Source: Streptomyces polyasparticus (GTDB taxonomy: Bacteria > Actinomycetota > Actinomycetes > Streptomycetales > Streptomycetaceae). From it: a DNA stretch of 64,000 bases. Below are positions 1 to 7,889 of the stretch, piece by piece. A program made the position numbers and the translations under genes. Under the pieces are notes generated by a model. That model had not been told where the DNA came from. It saw only the letters and a program-made list of their open reading frames with translations, and ran no database searches. The DNA lies in assembly GCF_014493765.1 (NCBI RefSeq), contig NZ_JACTVJ010000004.1, forward strand, positions 806,001 through 870,000. The letters run 5' to 3'. How positions within the stretch are numbered: the first letter of the stretch is position 1; each line of letters begins with the position of its first letter.

Positions 1-642
1 CGAGATGCCCTTGGTCTTCATGATGTCCCAGACCAGGAGCTGGTGGTACGCGCGCACCGGAAGGGCCTTGTCGTTGTCGACGCCGAAGGCGCACTTGAGC
101 CACCAGTACGGCGAGTGCAGCGCGTGCGCGTGATGGGTGCCGTACGGCTTGAGTCCGGCCTCGCGCATCCGGCCGAGCAGTTCCTCGGCCTTGTAGATGC
201 GGATATGGCCGCCCTCGACCTCGTGGTACTCGTCGCTGAGCGCCCAGCAGACCTTCTCGGGCCCGTAGCGCGGCACGGTCACGGCGATGCGGCCACCAGG
301 CTTGAGCACGCGCACCATCTCGGCGAGCACACCCTTGTCGTCGGGGATGTGCTCCATGACCTCGGAGATGATCACGACGTCGAAGGATTCGTCGGGGAAC
401 GGCAGTTGGAGCGCGTCGCCCTCCATGGCGGTGGCGGTGGCACCCTCGGGGGCCTCACCGGCCTCCTTCATGGCCGCGAACCACTTGGCGACCTCGCGGA
501 TCTCCTCGCCGTTCTGGTCGAGCGCCACGACCTGGGCGCCGCGCCGGTAGCACTCGAAGGCGTGCCGCCCGGCCCCACAGCCGAGGTCGAGCACGCGGTC
601 GCCTGCGGCGAGCGGGAAGCGGGTGAAGTCGACGGTCAGCAC
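1..642 (-). CDS. SAM-dependent class I methyltransferase (partial, C-terminus beyond window)
   Basis: The first 214 codons are visible; the gene runs off the left edge with no stop. The start is GTG at 642, preceded by an AAGGCAGG-like ribosome binding site. Near the N-terminus is the SAM-binding motif I, VLDLGCGAGRH, followed by an acidic strand end (VVALDQNG), a motif IV-like segment (FDVVIISEVMEHI) and the post-motif VLKPGGRIAVTVPR. This is the Rossmann-fold layout of Methyltransf_11/UbiE-like enzymes, which methylate small molecules or lipids in the cytoplasm. It is followed at once by a GT4 glycosyltransferase on the same strand with a 64-base gap, so the two may act together on a lipid or sugar. 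The substrate cannot be read from the sequence. Confidence 0.9.
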   Translation of the reverse strand, partial: MLTVDFTRFPLAAGDRVLDLGCGAGRHAFECYRRGAQVVALDQNGEEIREVAKWFAAMKEAGEAPEGATATAMEGDALQLPFPDESFDVVIISEVMEHIPDDKGVLAEMVRVLKPGGRIAVTVPRYGPEKVCWALSDEYHEVEGGHIRIYKAEELLGRMREAGLKPYGTHHAHALHSPYWWLKCAFGVDNDKALPVRAYHQLLVWDIMKTKGIS

Positions 643-706
643 TCGGGCCTGCCTTCGTGGTCGGGTGCGGCTGGAATCGCGGGCGTCACGGTCTGAGGTA
701 CGCGGG

Positions 707-2080
707 TCATCGGGCGGTCCGTCGCGGAGCCGCCGCCATGGCGGCCCGGTAGTGCGCCACCGTGCCCTCGGCCGCCCGGGCCCAGGTGAACTTGGCCAGC
801 ACCCGCTGACGGCCGGCGGCCCCGAGCCGCGTCCGAAGGGCGGCGTCCCCGAGCAGGCGGGTCAGACCGACCGCGAGCGCGTCCGCGTCCCCGGTCGGGA
901 CCGCGAGGCAGGTCTCCCCGTCGGGCCCCGCCACCTCCGGAATCGCCCCGCCGGTCGTGGCAAGGAGCGGCGTCCCCGTCGCCATCGCCTCGGCGGCCGG
1001 CAGTGAGAACCCCTCGTACAGCGAGGGAACACAGGCGACTTGAGCGGACCGTACGAGGTCGACGAGCTCCGCGTCGGAGATGCCCTTGACGAACTCGACC
1101 GCGTCCTCGAGCCCGTACCGCGCGATCGCCTTGGCGACCGGACCGCTCTCGGGCCGCTTGCCGACGACGACGAGATGCGCGTGCGGGGTCTCGGTGCGCA
1201 CCTTGGCGAGCGCCTCGACCAGGTACACCAGGCCCTTGAGCGGCACGTCCGCGCTGGACGTGGTCACGATCCGCCCGGGCACCTCGGGCACCGAAGGGTC
1301 GGGCGAGAACAGCTCGGTGTCGGCGCCGATGTGCACGACGTGGATACGGTCCTGGCGCACCCCGAGATGCTCCACGATCTCGTCGCGCGAGGTGCCGGAG
1401 ACGGTCAGGACGGAGGGCAGCCGGCGGGCGACCCGCTTCTGCATCCGTGTGAAGCCGTACCAGCGGCGCTTGCCGGCCCGCTCGCGCCAGCCCTCGGCGG
1501 CGTCGATCTCCAGCTGCCGGTCGACGGTGATCGGGTGGTGGATCGTCGTCACGAGCGGGGCACCGATCGCGCCCGGGCCGCCCAACAACCCGTATCCGAG
1601 CGTCTGGTTGTCGTGGATGACGTCGAAGTCCCCACGGCGCGCGGCGAGATGGCGCCGGGCGCGCAGCGAGAACGTCAGGGGCTCGGGGAAGCCGCCGGTG
1701 AACATCGTGCCGACCTCGACCACGTCGATCCAGTCGCGGTACTCGTCGCGCTTCGGCGTACGGAAGGGGTCGGGCGAGCGATAGAGGTCGAGGGAGGCCA
1801 GCTCGGTCAGCGAGACCCGGTCGTCGACCTCGTCGAGCACCGGATACGGCTGCGCGCCGATGACCTCGACGTCATGGCCGAGCCGGGCGAGCTCGCGCGA
1901 GAGATGCCGTACGTAGACACCCTGGCCGCCGCAGAACGGGTTCCCTTTATAGGTGAGGAGCGCGATCCTCAGCGGCTTGTCGCCGCCGCCCGGGTGCTCG
2001 ACGGTGCGCGGCCGGTCACCGACCGTACTCGTGGCCGCGTCAGGGCCCGCGGGGCCCGCCTCCATGGCCTCAGCGGTCAC
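707..2080 (-). CDS. GT4-family glycosyltransferase
   Basis: A 457-residue GT-B glycosyltransferase. The N-terminal domain has the glycine-rich loop CGGQGVYVRHLSREL, typical of GT4 acceptor-side domains. The C-terminal domain carries the EX7E-type nucleotide-sugar site within PSLYEGFSLPAAEAMATG. It would transfer a sugar from a nucleotide- or phospho-sugar to a lipid or glycan acceptor at the cytoplasmic face of the membrane. The GTG start at 2080 is chosen because AGAAGGGGG lies just upstream; an earlier GTG (2084) runs into a stop after four codons. It is divergent from the KstR-like regulator, and a KstR-type operator at 2134-2147 lies about 54 bases before its start, so shared control is plausible. 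The first 35 residues are disordered. Confidence 0.88.
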   Translation of the reverse strand: MTAEAMEAGPAGPDAATSTVGDRPRTVEHPGGGDKPLRIALLTYKGNPFCGGQGVYVRHLSRELARLGHDVEVIGAQPYPVLDEVDDRVSLTELASLDLYRSPDPFRTPKRDEYRDWIDVVEVGTMFTGGFPEPLTFSLRARRHLAARRGDFDVIHDNQTLGYGLLGGPGAIGAPLVTTIHHPITVDRQLEIDAAEGWRERAGKRRWYGFTRMQKRVARRLPSVLTVSGTSRDEIVEHLGVRQDRIHVVHIGADTELFSPDPSVPEVPGRIVTTSSADVPLKGLVYLVEALAKVRTETPHAHLVVVGKRPESGPVAKAIARYGLEDAVEFVKGISDAELVDLVRSAQVACVPSLYEGFSLPAAEAMATGTPLLATTGGAIPEVAGPDGETCLAVPTGDADALAVGLTRLLGDAALRTRLGAAGRQRVLAKFTWARAAEGTVAHYRAAMAAAPRRTAR

Positions 2081-2133
2081 TCACGGCCCCCTTCTGACTG
2101 CATTGCCCGCGAGATTACGCCGGGACGCTAACC

Positions 2134-2147
2134 TAGAACAAGTTTCA
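2134..2147. promoter_or_regulatory. Candidate KstR operator (kstR / GT4 intergenic)
   Basis: TAGAACAAGTTTCA fits the mycobacterial KstR consensus TnnAACnnGTTnnA at every fixed position. It sits between divergent genes, one of which encodes a KstR-like protein, so autoregulation is expected. That it is bound is inferred. Confidence 0.65.
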
Positions 2148-2300
2148 GACTTGATCGCTCGAAGAGCATCGAATTTACCGGCAGGTAAGCAGACCGGAAG
2201 GCCTGGATCAGGTGATTCGCGCCACGACGGGGCCCCTGCCATGCTGTGGCCCTCCCGGGGCTCCCCCACCCAGCCGGACATGGAACGCGGAACGGGACAG

Positions 2301-2918
2301 ATGACAGCGGAAGCCAAGGAATCGGATCCAGCGACCCCAGCCCTGACAGAGCGTCAGGAAGCACGCCGTCGCCGCATTCTGCACGCGAGCGCCCAGCTGG
2401 CCAGCCGGGGCGGATTCGACGCGGTGCAGATGCGCGAGGTCGCCGAGTCCTCCCAGGTCGCCCTGGGCACGCTCTACCGCTATTTCCCGTCGAAGGTGCA
2501 CCTCCTGGTCGCCACGATGCAGGACCAGCTCCAGCACATGCACGGCACGATCCGCAAGCGCCCGCCGGCCGGTGACACGGCGGCCGACCGCGTGGCGGAG
2601 ACGCTGATGCGGGCCTTCCGCGCGATGCAGCGCGAGCCGCATCTCGCCGATGCGATGGTGCGCGCCCTGACCTTCGCGGACCGCTCGGTGAGCCCCGAGG
2701 TCGACACCGTCTCGCGCCTGACCACGGCGATCATCCTCGACGCGATGGGGCTCGACGAGCCGACCGCACAGCAGCTCTCCGCGGTCCGGGTCATCGAGCA
2801 CACCTGGCACTCCGCCCTGATCACCTGGCTCTCGGGCCGGGCCTCGATCGCCCAGGTGAAGATCGACATCGAGACGGTGTGCAAGCTGATCGATCTGACG
2901 ATGGACGAGCCGGCCTGA
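2301..2918 (+). CDS. kstR: KstR-like TetR-family repressor of lipid/steroid catabolism
   Basis: A 205-residue TetR regulator. The helix-turn-helix (about residues 20-65) includes RRRRILHASAQLASRGGF, VQMREVAE and the recognition segment VALGTLYRYFPSKVHLLVA, which closely resembles mycobacterial KstR (GTLYRYFPSKVHLLV). KstR represses cholesterol-catabolism genes and is released by a CoA-thioester intermediate. The ATG at 2301 is used because homologues begin MTAE; upstream ATGs in the same frame would add poorly conserved residues. Operators of the KstR type occur here and before three other genes in the window. Whether the ligand is a steroid-derived or another acyl-CoA is unknown. The assignment to the KstR subfamily rests on recalled similarity, not a search. 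Confidence 0.82.
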   Translation: MTAEAKESDPATPALTERQEARRRRILHASAQLASRGGFDAVQMREVAESSQVALGTLYRYFPSKVHLLVATMQDQLQHMHGTIRKRPPAGDTAADRVAETLMRAFRAMQREPHLADAMVRALTFADRSVSPEVDTVSRLTTAIILDAMGLDEPTAQQLSAVRVIEHTWHSALITWLSGRASIAQVKIDIETVCKLIDLTMDEPA

Positions 2919-3090
2919 CGCGCACGTCACGGGCCGTGTCTCCACGCCGTCCCGGTCACCTGCGCAAAGGACGCCCTTCGACCACGACGTGACGGGCCGA
3001 TGAAGGTCCGGCGACCGTTCCGCGGTGCGCATGCGTCCGTCGCGCGGCAGGTCGCACGTGCGCCCCCGTGCTCCCGCTTGGCCGGTTCTC

Positions 3091-3112
3091 CGCCCCCGTC
3101 GCGGCGGGGGCG
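3091..3112 (+). terminator. Candidate terminator after kstR
   Basis: A perfect 8-bp stem (CGCCCCCG/CGGGGGCG) with a 6-base loop, in the 311-base gap between kstR and ramR. There is no U-tract, as is usual in Streptomyces. Confidence 0.4.
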
Positions 3113-3229
3113 CCGGTTCAATGGATTGCGCGCTGAGAGCCCTCTGAGCAAACCCGGGCGTACAAACCGGTCCGTTCGCGGGCTCTGCAGGAAGCAACCG
3201 GTGTGCGGGGAGCTGGAGGGGCGACAACG

Positions 3230-3838
3230 TTGATCCGGGTACTTCTGGTGCACGACACCTGTCTGCTGCGGTCGGTGCTCGCCGAACGGCTCGACCGCGA
3301 ACCCGACTTGGAGGTGGTCCATACGGCGTGGCCCTCGGCCGCGGCCCGGGCGCGTGCCCTGCGGCCCGATGTGTGCGTGGCGGATCTCGACTGCTCGGAC
3401 TCGTACGGGCTCGCTCCACTGGCCGATCTGCGCGCATCCGCCGGCAGACCTGCGACCTGCCGGCTCGTCGTGCTCGCCAGTGCGCAGCGCCCGGGGCTGA
3501 TCCGCCGCGCGGCCGAGGCGCAGGCGGCGGGTTACGTGGACAAGGCGGGCACGCCGGATCAGCTGGTCAGGGCGATCCGGGAGGTCACCGCGGGGAAACG
3601 GTTCGTCGACGAGACGCTCGGCTTCGGCTTCCTCAAGGCCGCGGAGATGCCGCTGACGCAGCGGGAGCTGAGCGTGCTTTCGCTCGCGGCGCGCGGGGCG
3701 TCGATCGCAGAGATCGCCCTGAGTCTGCATCTGTCGCGCGGGACGGTCCGCAACTACATGGCGGCGATCACCCGCAAGACGGGGGCCCGCAATCGGGTGG
3801 ACGCGATCCGGATCTCACAGGGGGAGGGCTGGGTCTGA
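3230..3838 (+). CDS. ramR: RamR/AmfR-type response regulator of the SapB cluster
   Basis: A 202-residue NarL/LuxR-family response regulator. The receiver domain (residues 1-115) starts IRVLLVHD and has a likely phospho-acceptor Asp52 within DVCVADLD and Lys105 in YVDKAG. Several usual receiver-pocket residues look altered, as in orphan regulators. The C-terminal LuxR helix-turn-helix (about 135-200) has LTQRELSVLSLAARGASIAEIA and LSRGTVRNY. The start is TTG at 3230, because GGAGGGG lies 8 bases upstream and the receiver domain begins right there. In S. coelicolor RamR activates ramCSAB and aerial growth. The gene converges with ramB and their 3' ends overlap by 24 bases. No TTA codon is present, so any bldA dependence would be indirect. 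Confidence 0.88.
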   Translation: MIRVLLVHDTCLLRSVLAERLDREPDLEVVHTAWPSAAARARALRPDVCVADLDCSDSYGLAPLADLRASAGRPATCRLVVLASAQRPGLIRRAAEAQAAGYVDKAGTPDQLVRAIREVTAGKRFVDETLGFGFLKAAEMPLTQRELSVLSLAARGASIAEIALSLHLSRGTVRNYMAAITRKTGARNRVDAIRISQGEGWV

Positions 3839-5800
3839 ACGCACCACAGGGACCGGGGCCGAACTCGCGGCTGATGAGGCCGAACTCGCAGCCGCCGGGG
3901 TCGAGTTCGCCGGCGGAGGGCTCGGGCGGGCAGACCCGGAGCCGGCTTGGTGCGTGAGCCTCCCGGCCGCCGTGTCGAGGTCGAGGACGAGGTCGGCCCG
4001 TGCGGCCGCGCCCGCGCGGTGGGCCACGACCACCAGGGTCGTGTCGGGGCGGCCGCGGAACGCGCGCTCGGCGCGGAGTTCGGCGGCCGGATCGAGCTCG
4101 CTCGCCGCCTCGTCCAGGAGGACCAGGCGGGCCGGGGCCAGATACGCGCGGGTGAGGGCGAGCAGCTGGCGTTCGCCCGCCGAGAGCGCCGCCGGATCGG
4201 CCTGCGCGTCCAACCCGCCCATACGGTGGGTGAGTTCGGCCGAGCCGATCCGCTCGGCGGCCGCGAGGATCTCCGTGTCGGCGGGTGGTCGCGGGCACAG
4301 ATACGCGAGGTTCTCCCGTACGGTCCCCGAGAAGACATACGCCTCCTGTGGCACGAGCACCCGGTCGGCGAGCGCCCGCACCTCTCCCCCGCCGGGCGCG
4401 AGCAGCCCCGCGATCAGCGCCGTGAGCGTGGACTTGCCGCTGCCGCTGGGCCCGACGACCGCGAGGTGCGCGCCGGCGGGCACCTCCAAGTCGATGCCGT
4501 TCAGGACGGGTTCGGCCTGCGGCCCGTACCCGAAGGTGACCTGGCTCAGGCCGATGGCATACGGGTCCGGGGGCGCCGTGACCCGTACCGGCGGCGTCGC
4601 GGCGGGCTCGGCGAGCAGGCGGCGCAGGACGACGAAGAGGCGCGAGCCGGTGGTGCCGAGGCCTTCCATCAGAGCCTGCAGAGCGGGCAGCAGGGACTGC
4701 GTGAGGTAGACGAGGGCGCCGGCGAGTACGCCCGGGCTCACGCCCTGGCGAAGCAGCCAGGGCGCGGTGACCAGGAGCAGCAGGATGGGCAGCCGGCCGC
4801 CGACGGAGACGGAGAGCACACGCACTCCGGCCCAGCGGGCGACGGACTCGGCGGCGGCGCGCTCGGCGTCCACGGGTCCGGCGGCGGCTGCGGCGACGCG
4901 GCGTTCGGCGCCGGCCGCGCGGATGTCCCGCAACCCTCCTACGGCACGGCCGAGTTCGGCGGACACGGTCTCGTCGGCGGCGAGGAAGCGCTCCTGGCTG
5001 CGGGCGAGCGGGCGCAGGGTCGCGGCGAACAGGACGAGTCCGGCCGCCAGCGGGGGCGCCACGACGAGGAGCAGTTCGGGCGCGAGCACGAAGAGGCCGG
5101 CGAGCGCGCCGATCGCGGTGAACACGAAGGAGCGCAGGACGAGAATCAGTCCGGCGAGGGTGTCCCGGGCGATCTCGACCTGGTGGGTGAGGCGGGAGAC
5201 GGCGGCGTCGTCGGGGGCGTCGAGGGCGCGGCGCACGACCCGGCGTACGAGCGCGTCCCTGGCGGGTTCGACGAGCGCGGCCACGCACCGGTAGACCCGC
5301 CCCGTCCCGTACGCGGCGACGGCGACGGACCCGCCGGCCACGGCGAGCCAGCCGATCCCCGTCGTGTTCTCCCCGGCCAGGAACCCGTCGTCGAGCGCCC
5401 GCGCGAGCGCGTACCCGAGCAGCCAGGTCTGCCCCGCTTCGAGCAGCGACCAGAGGGCGAGGAACACCAGGTCACGGCGGTGGGCGCCGAGAAATCGGGC
5501 TGCCGGGCGGGCGAGGCCTGGGGGGTGGGGGGTGGAGGGGTCGCCAGAGGAGGGGGTGTGGGCGGCGGAGGGCTCGTGGGCCGAGGGCTCGTGGGCCGAG
5601 GGTGCGGCGCCGCAAGGCTCGGCGGCGGAGGTCTCGCTGGTGGAGGGTCCTGGGCCGGCCACCTCGTGCGGCGTCGCACCCTCCGCCGCGTGCGCCGCCA
5701 CGCCCTCCGCCACAGCACGCCGCGGCGCCGCGCCCTCCGCCCGAGCCGAACGCTCCACGCCCTCCGCCCGGACCCGCCGCCCCCACCCCCTACCCCTCAT
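3815..5800 (-). CDS. ramB: ABC transporter, membrane plus ATPase domains (RamB-type SapB exporter half)
   Basis: About 661 residues. An ABC-exporter half transporter: a six-helix membrane domain (roughly residues 110-400), then an ATPase with Walker A GPSGSGKST, signature LSAGERQ and Walker B LVLLDEA. It should pair with RamA to export the modified SapB-like lanthipeptide. The ATG at 5800 overlaps the end of ramA by 11 bases, but the first 105 residues are Ala/Glu/Pro/His-rich low-complexity sequence with short repeats (SAHEPSAHEPSA). The true start could therefore be an internal GTG nearer LARPAARF. The C-terminal tail after the ATPase is also Pro/Ser/Ala-rich, and its end overlaps ramR on the opposite strand. 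Confidence 0.85.
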   Translation of the reverse strand: MRGRGWGRRVRAEGVERSARAEGAAPRRAVAEGVAAHAAEGATPHEVAGPGPSTSETSAAEPCGAAPSAHEPSAHEPSAAHTPSSGDPSTPHPPGLARPAARFLGAHRRDLVFLALWSLLEAGQTWLLGYALARALDDGFLAGENTTGIGWLAVAGGSVAVAAYGTGRVYRCVAALVEPARDALVRRVVRRALDAPDDAAVSRLTHQVEIARDTLAGLILVLRSFVFTAIGALAGLFVLAPELLLVVAPPLAAGLVLFAATLRPLARSQERFLAADETVSAELGRAVGGLRDIRAAGAERRVAAAAAGPVDAERAAAESVARWAGVRVLSVSVGGRLPILLLLVTAPWLLRQGVSPGVLAGALVYLTQSLLPALQALMEGLGTTGSRLFVVLRRLLAEPAATPPVRVTAPPDPYAIGLSQVTFGYGPQAEPVLNGIDLEVPAGAHLAVVGPSGSGKSTLTALIAGLLAPGGGEVRALADRVLVPQEAYVFSGTVRENLAYLCPRPPADTEILAAAERIGSAELTHRMGGLDAQADPAALSAGERQLLALTRAYLAPARLVLLDEAASELDPAAELRAERAFRGRPDTTLVVVAHRAGAAARADLVLDLDTAAGRLTHQAGSGSARPSPPPANSTPAAASSASSAASSAPVPVVRSDPALPL

Positions 5801-7481
5801 CCCCGAACACCCCCCGATACGCCGGATCCCGCCACAGCACGGCATGCGGGCCCACTGCCCGCACCCGGCCCTCCTCAAGCCACACCACACGGTCCGCGCG
5901 GGCGGCCGTGACCGGGCGGTGGGCCACGACGAGGCGGGCGCGGGACGGGGACGGGTGGAAGAGGATTTCGCCGACCTGGGCCGCCGTGGCGGAGTCCAGG
6001 CCCGAGAGCGCGTCGTCGAGGATCAGGAGTCGGCCGGGGCGGGTGAACGCGCGTGCCAGGCCCAGGCGTTGGCGTTCGCCGCCGGAGAGCGGGGCGGACG
6101 GGCAGGGCGTGGCGTAGCCCGCCGGCAGCCGGCGGACGAAGGCGTGCGCGCAGGCCTCGCGCGCGGCCTGGACGACCCGCGCCTGCCCCGGATCGCGCAT
6201 CCCGAGGGCGATCGTGTCGTGGACGGTGGCGCCGACCAGCTCGGGGCGGGCGAAGGCCTGGGTGACCGCGGTGCGCAGCGCGTCATGGGAGAGGGCGGGC
6301 AACGGGATTCCGTCGAGCAGCACGGTCCCCGCGTCGGGGTCGTCGAGGCGTCCGGCGAGCGCCGCGAGGGAGGACTTGCCGCTGCCGGAACGGCCCACGA
6401 CAGCGGTGACGGAGCCACCGGGCAGCGAGAGCGCCGCAACGTTCAGGACAGTGCGGCCACCCCGCCGCAGGACCGCATTCCTGAATTCCAACCGACCTAT
6501 TCCAGAAGGGAGTTGTGAAGATCCGTACGCCGGAGCCGGCAGGGCGAGCACCTCCTGGAGCCGGTCCGCGGCGCGCCGGGCCCGCACGAGTGCGTTCACC
6601 TGGCCGACGAACGCGCCGATCCCGGTCGCGAGCACCGCATAGCGCCACGCCGCGAACAGCCCGCCCACGCTCAACTCCCCGGCGGCCACCCGCAGTCCGG
6701 CCACCGCGAGCACGCTGAGCTGAAGGAGCGGAAGGAGCGTGGCGGCCTGTGCGGTGGAGCGGCCCTGGACCCGCCACATGCGCAGGCCCTGGCGGCGCAG
6801 CTCGGGCAGCGGCGCGAGGATACGGGCGGCCTCGCGGTCGCGGGTGCCCGCCGCGGCGACCGTACGGGCGCCCCGTACGGCCTCGACGAGCCGCCCGGCG
6901 ATCAGCCCCTGCGCGGCCAGGTAGCCCGAACTGCTGTCGCCGGAGGCCCGTACGAAGAGGCGGAGCAGCAGGGCGAGCAGCGGCATCCCCACCACGAACG
7001 CCACCGCAGTGGTCCAGTCGGTGAGGACCAGCGCGATGAGCGCGCCCACCGGAAGGAGCGCGCCCGCGGCGAGCGCGACCGCGGTGGCGGGGGCGGCGCC
7101 GGCCTGGGCGGCGTTGCCGACGAGCCGGGCCACGAGGTCGCCGGGGCCGAGGCGTTCGGCCGCCTGGGGGCCCGCGGCCAGGACGTGGCGCAGGGTGCGG
7201 GTGCGCAGCCGCGCGGTGGTGCGGGCGCCGAGCGCCGCGGTGGACAGCGCGTCCAGGGCGGCGAAGAGGGCCGCGGCACCGAGCAGCAGCCCGCATTCAA
7301 GGACGGGACCGGTGGCGTCCTTGCCGGTCAGAACGGCGTCGAAGGCGCGGCCGAGCGCGGCGGGCAGCGCGAGGGTGGCCGCCGCGGCGGCCAGCGTGCA
7401 CAGCAGTACGAGCGCGGCGAGCCCGGCCCCTTGCCTCAGCCCCTGCTTCAACAGGGTGTGCGGGGAGGGGCGTTGCGGCAT
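5790..7481 (-). CDS. ramA: ABC transporter, membrane plus ATPase domains (RamA-type SapB exporter half)
   Basis: 563 residues; an ABC-exporter half transporter with an N-terminal membrane domain (about residues 15-310) and a C-terminal ATPase. Visible motifs are Walker A GRSGSGKSS, signature LSGGERQRLGLARAF and Walker B LLILDDALSGLD. The Walker B glutamate is replaced by Asp (LDDA), which may reduce hydrolysis at one site of a heterodimer with RamB. The start ATG at 7481 has AGGAGG nine bases upstream. Its place after ramS and before ramB matches the ramCSAB order. A strong hairpin lies between ramS and this gene, so it is probably expressed at a lower level than the peptide gene. Confidence 0.9.
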   Translation of the reverse strand: MPQRPSPHTLLKQGLRQGAGLAALVLLCTLAAAAATLALPAALGRAFDAVLTGKDATGPVLECGLLLGAAALFAALDALSTAALGARTTARLRTRTLRHVLAAGPQAAERLGPGDLVARLVGNAAQAGAAPATAVALAAGALLPVGALIALVLTDWTTAVAFVVGMPLLALLLRLFVRASGDSSSGYLAAQGLIAGRLVEAVRGARTVAAAGTRDREAARILAPLPELRRQGLRMWRVQGRSTAQAATLLPLLQLSVLAVAGLRVAAGELSVGGLFAAWRYAVLATGIGAFVGQVNALVRARRAADRLQEVLALPAPAYGSSQLPSGIGRLEFRNAVLRRGGRTVLNVAALSLPGGSVTAVVGRSGSGKSSLAALAGRLDDPDAGTVLLDGIPLPALSHDALRTAVTQAFARPELVGATVHDTIALGMRDPGQARVVQAAREACAHAFVRRLPAGYATPCPSAPLSGGERQRLGLARAFTRPGRLLILDDALSGLDSATAAQVGEILFHPSPSRARLVVAHRPVTAARADRVVWLEEGRVRAVGPHAVLWRDPAYRGVFGDEG

Positions 7482-7513
7482 GGGAGCAGGCCTCCTGGAA
7501 GAGGTGGGGGTGA

Positions 7514-7549
7514 CCCGGGCACACCTCGCGGAACCGAGGTGGCCCCGGG
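7514..7549 (-). terminator. Attenuator-like hairpin between ramS and ramA
   Basis: An interrupted stem made of CCCGGGGC..ACCTCGG paired with CCGAGGT..GCCCGGG in transcript orientation. It lies 120 bases after the ramS stop. A partial terminator here would keep peptide mRNA in excess over transporter mRNA; this role is inferred. Confidence 0.5.
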
Positions 7550-7670
7550 CGCGCTGGTCACGCGTCGCCCGGGGCCTGCGCGTACGGTGCCGGCCGGTCA
7601 GGAGCCGAAGCGGCTCCACGCGTCACCGGTCCGCACGGGCCGGATCACAGACGGACCGGAGCGGATCCGG

Positions 7671-7808
7671 TCACAGGCAGAGCAGCGTGCTGTGCGAGCT
7701 GTGCTTGTCGCACAGGAGCAGGCTCGCGCTGCTGAGGTCGCCACCACCGCCGCCGCCGTCGGTCTGCGGCTGGGGGACGTCCATGCTCTGCAGGTCGAGA
7801 AGGGCCAT
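7671..7808 (-). CDS. ramS: SapB/AmfS-like class III lanthipeptide precursor
   Basis: A 45-residue peptide with an AAGGAG ribosome binding site six bases before ATG. The leader starts MALLDLQSMD, matching the class III leader box (LFDLQSM in RamS, LLDLQAM in AmfS) recognised by the RamC synthetase. A run of six glycines (18-23) follows, then a core with two S-x2-S-x3-C motifs: S26/S29/C33 (SSASLLLC) and S37/S40/C44 (SSHSTLLC). In SapB these give two lanthionine or labionin rings. Differences from SapB include a charged inter-ring linker (Asp-Lys-His) and a single Leu after the last Cys. The mature peptide should be a surfactant that helps aerial hyphae escape the surface film. The exact leader cleavage point cannot be seen. 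Confidence 0.92.
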   Translation of the reverse strand: MALLDLQSMDVPQPQTDGGGGGGDLSSASLLLCDKHSSHSTLLCL

Positions 7809-7889
7809 GGTCTCTCCTTGATGTCGGGGCCCGCGGTGCGCGGACCCGCTGGGGACGTTGATGCGGCGTGCCGCCCGTACGCGGTGATG

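Noticed and set aside
43-696. Open frame on the plus strand opposite the methyltransferase
   Set aside because: The minus-strand frame has clear methyltransferase motifs and matching codon bias.
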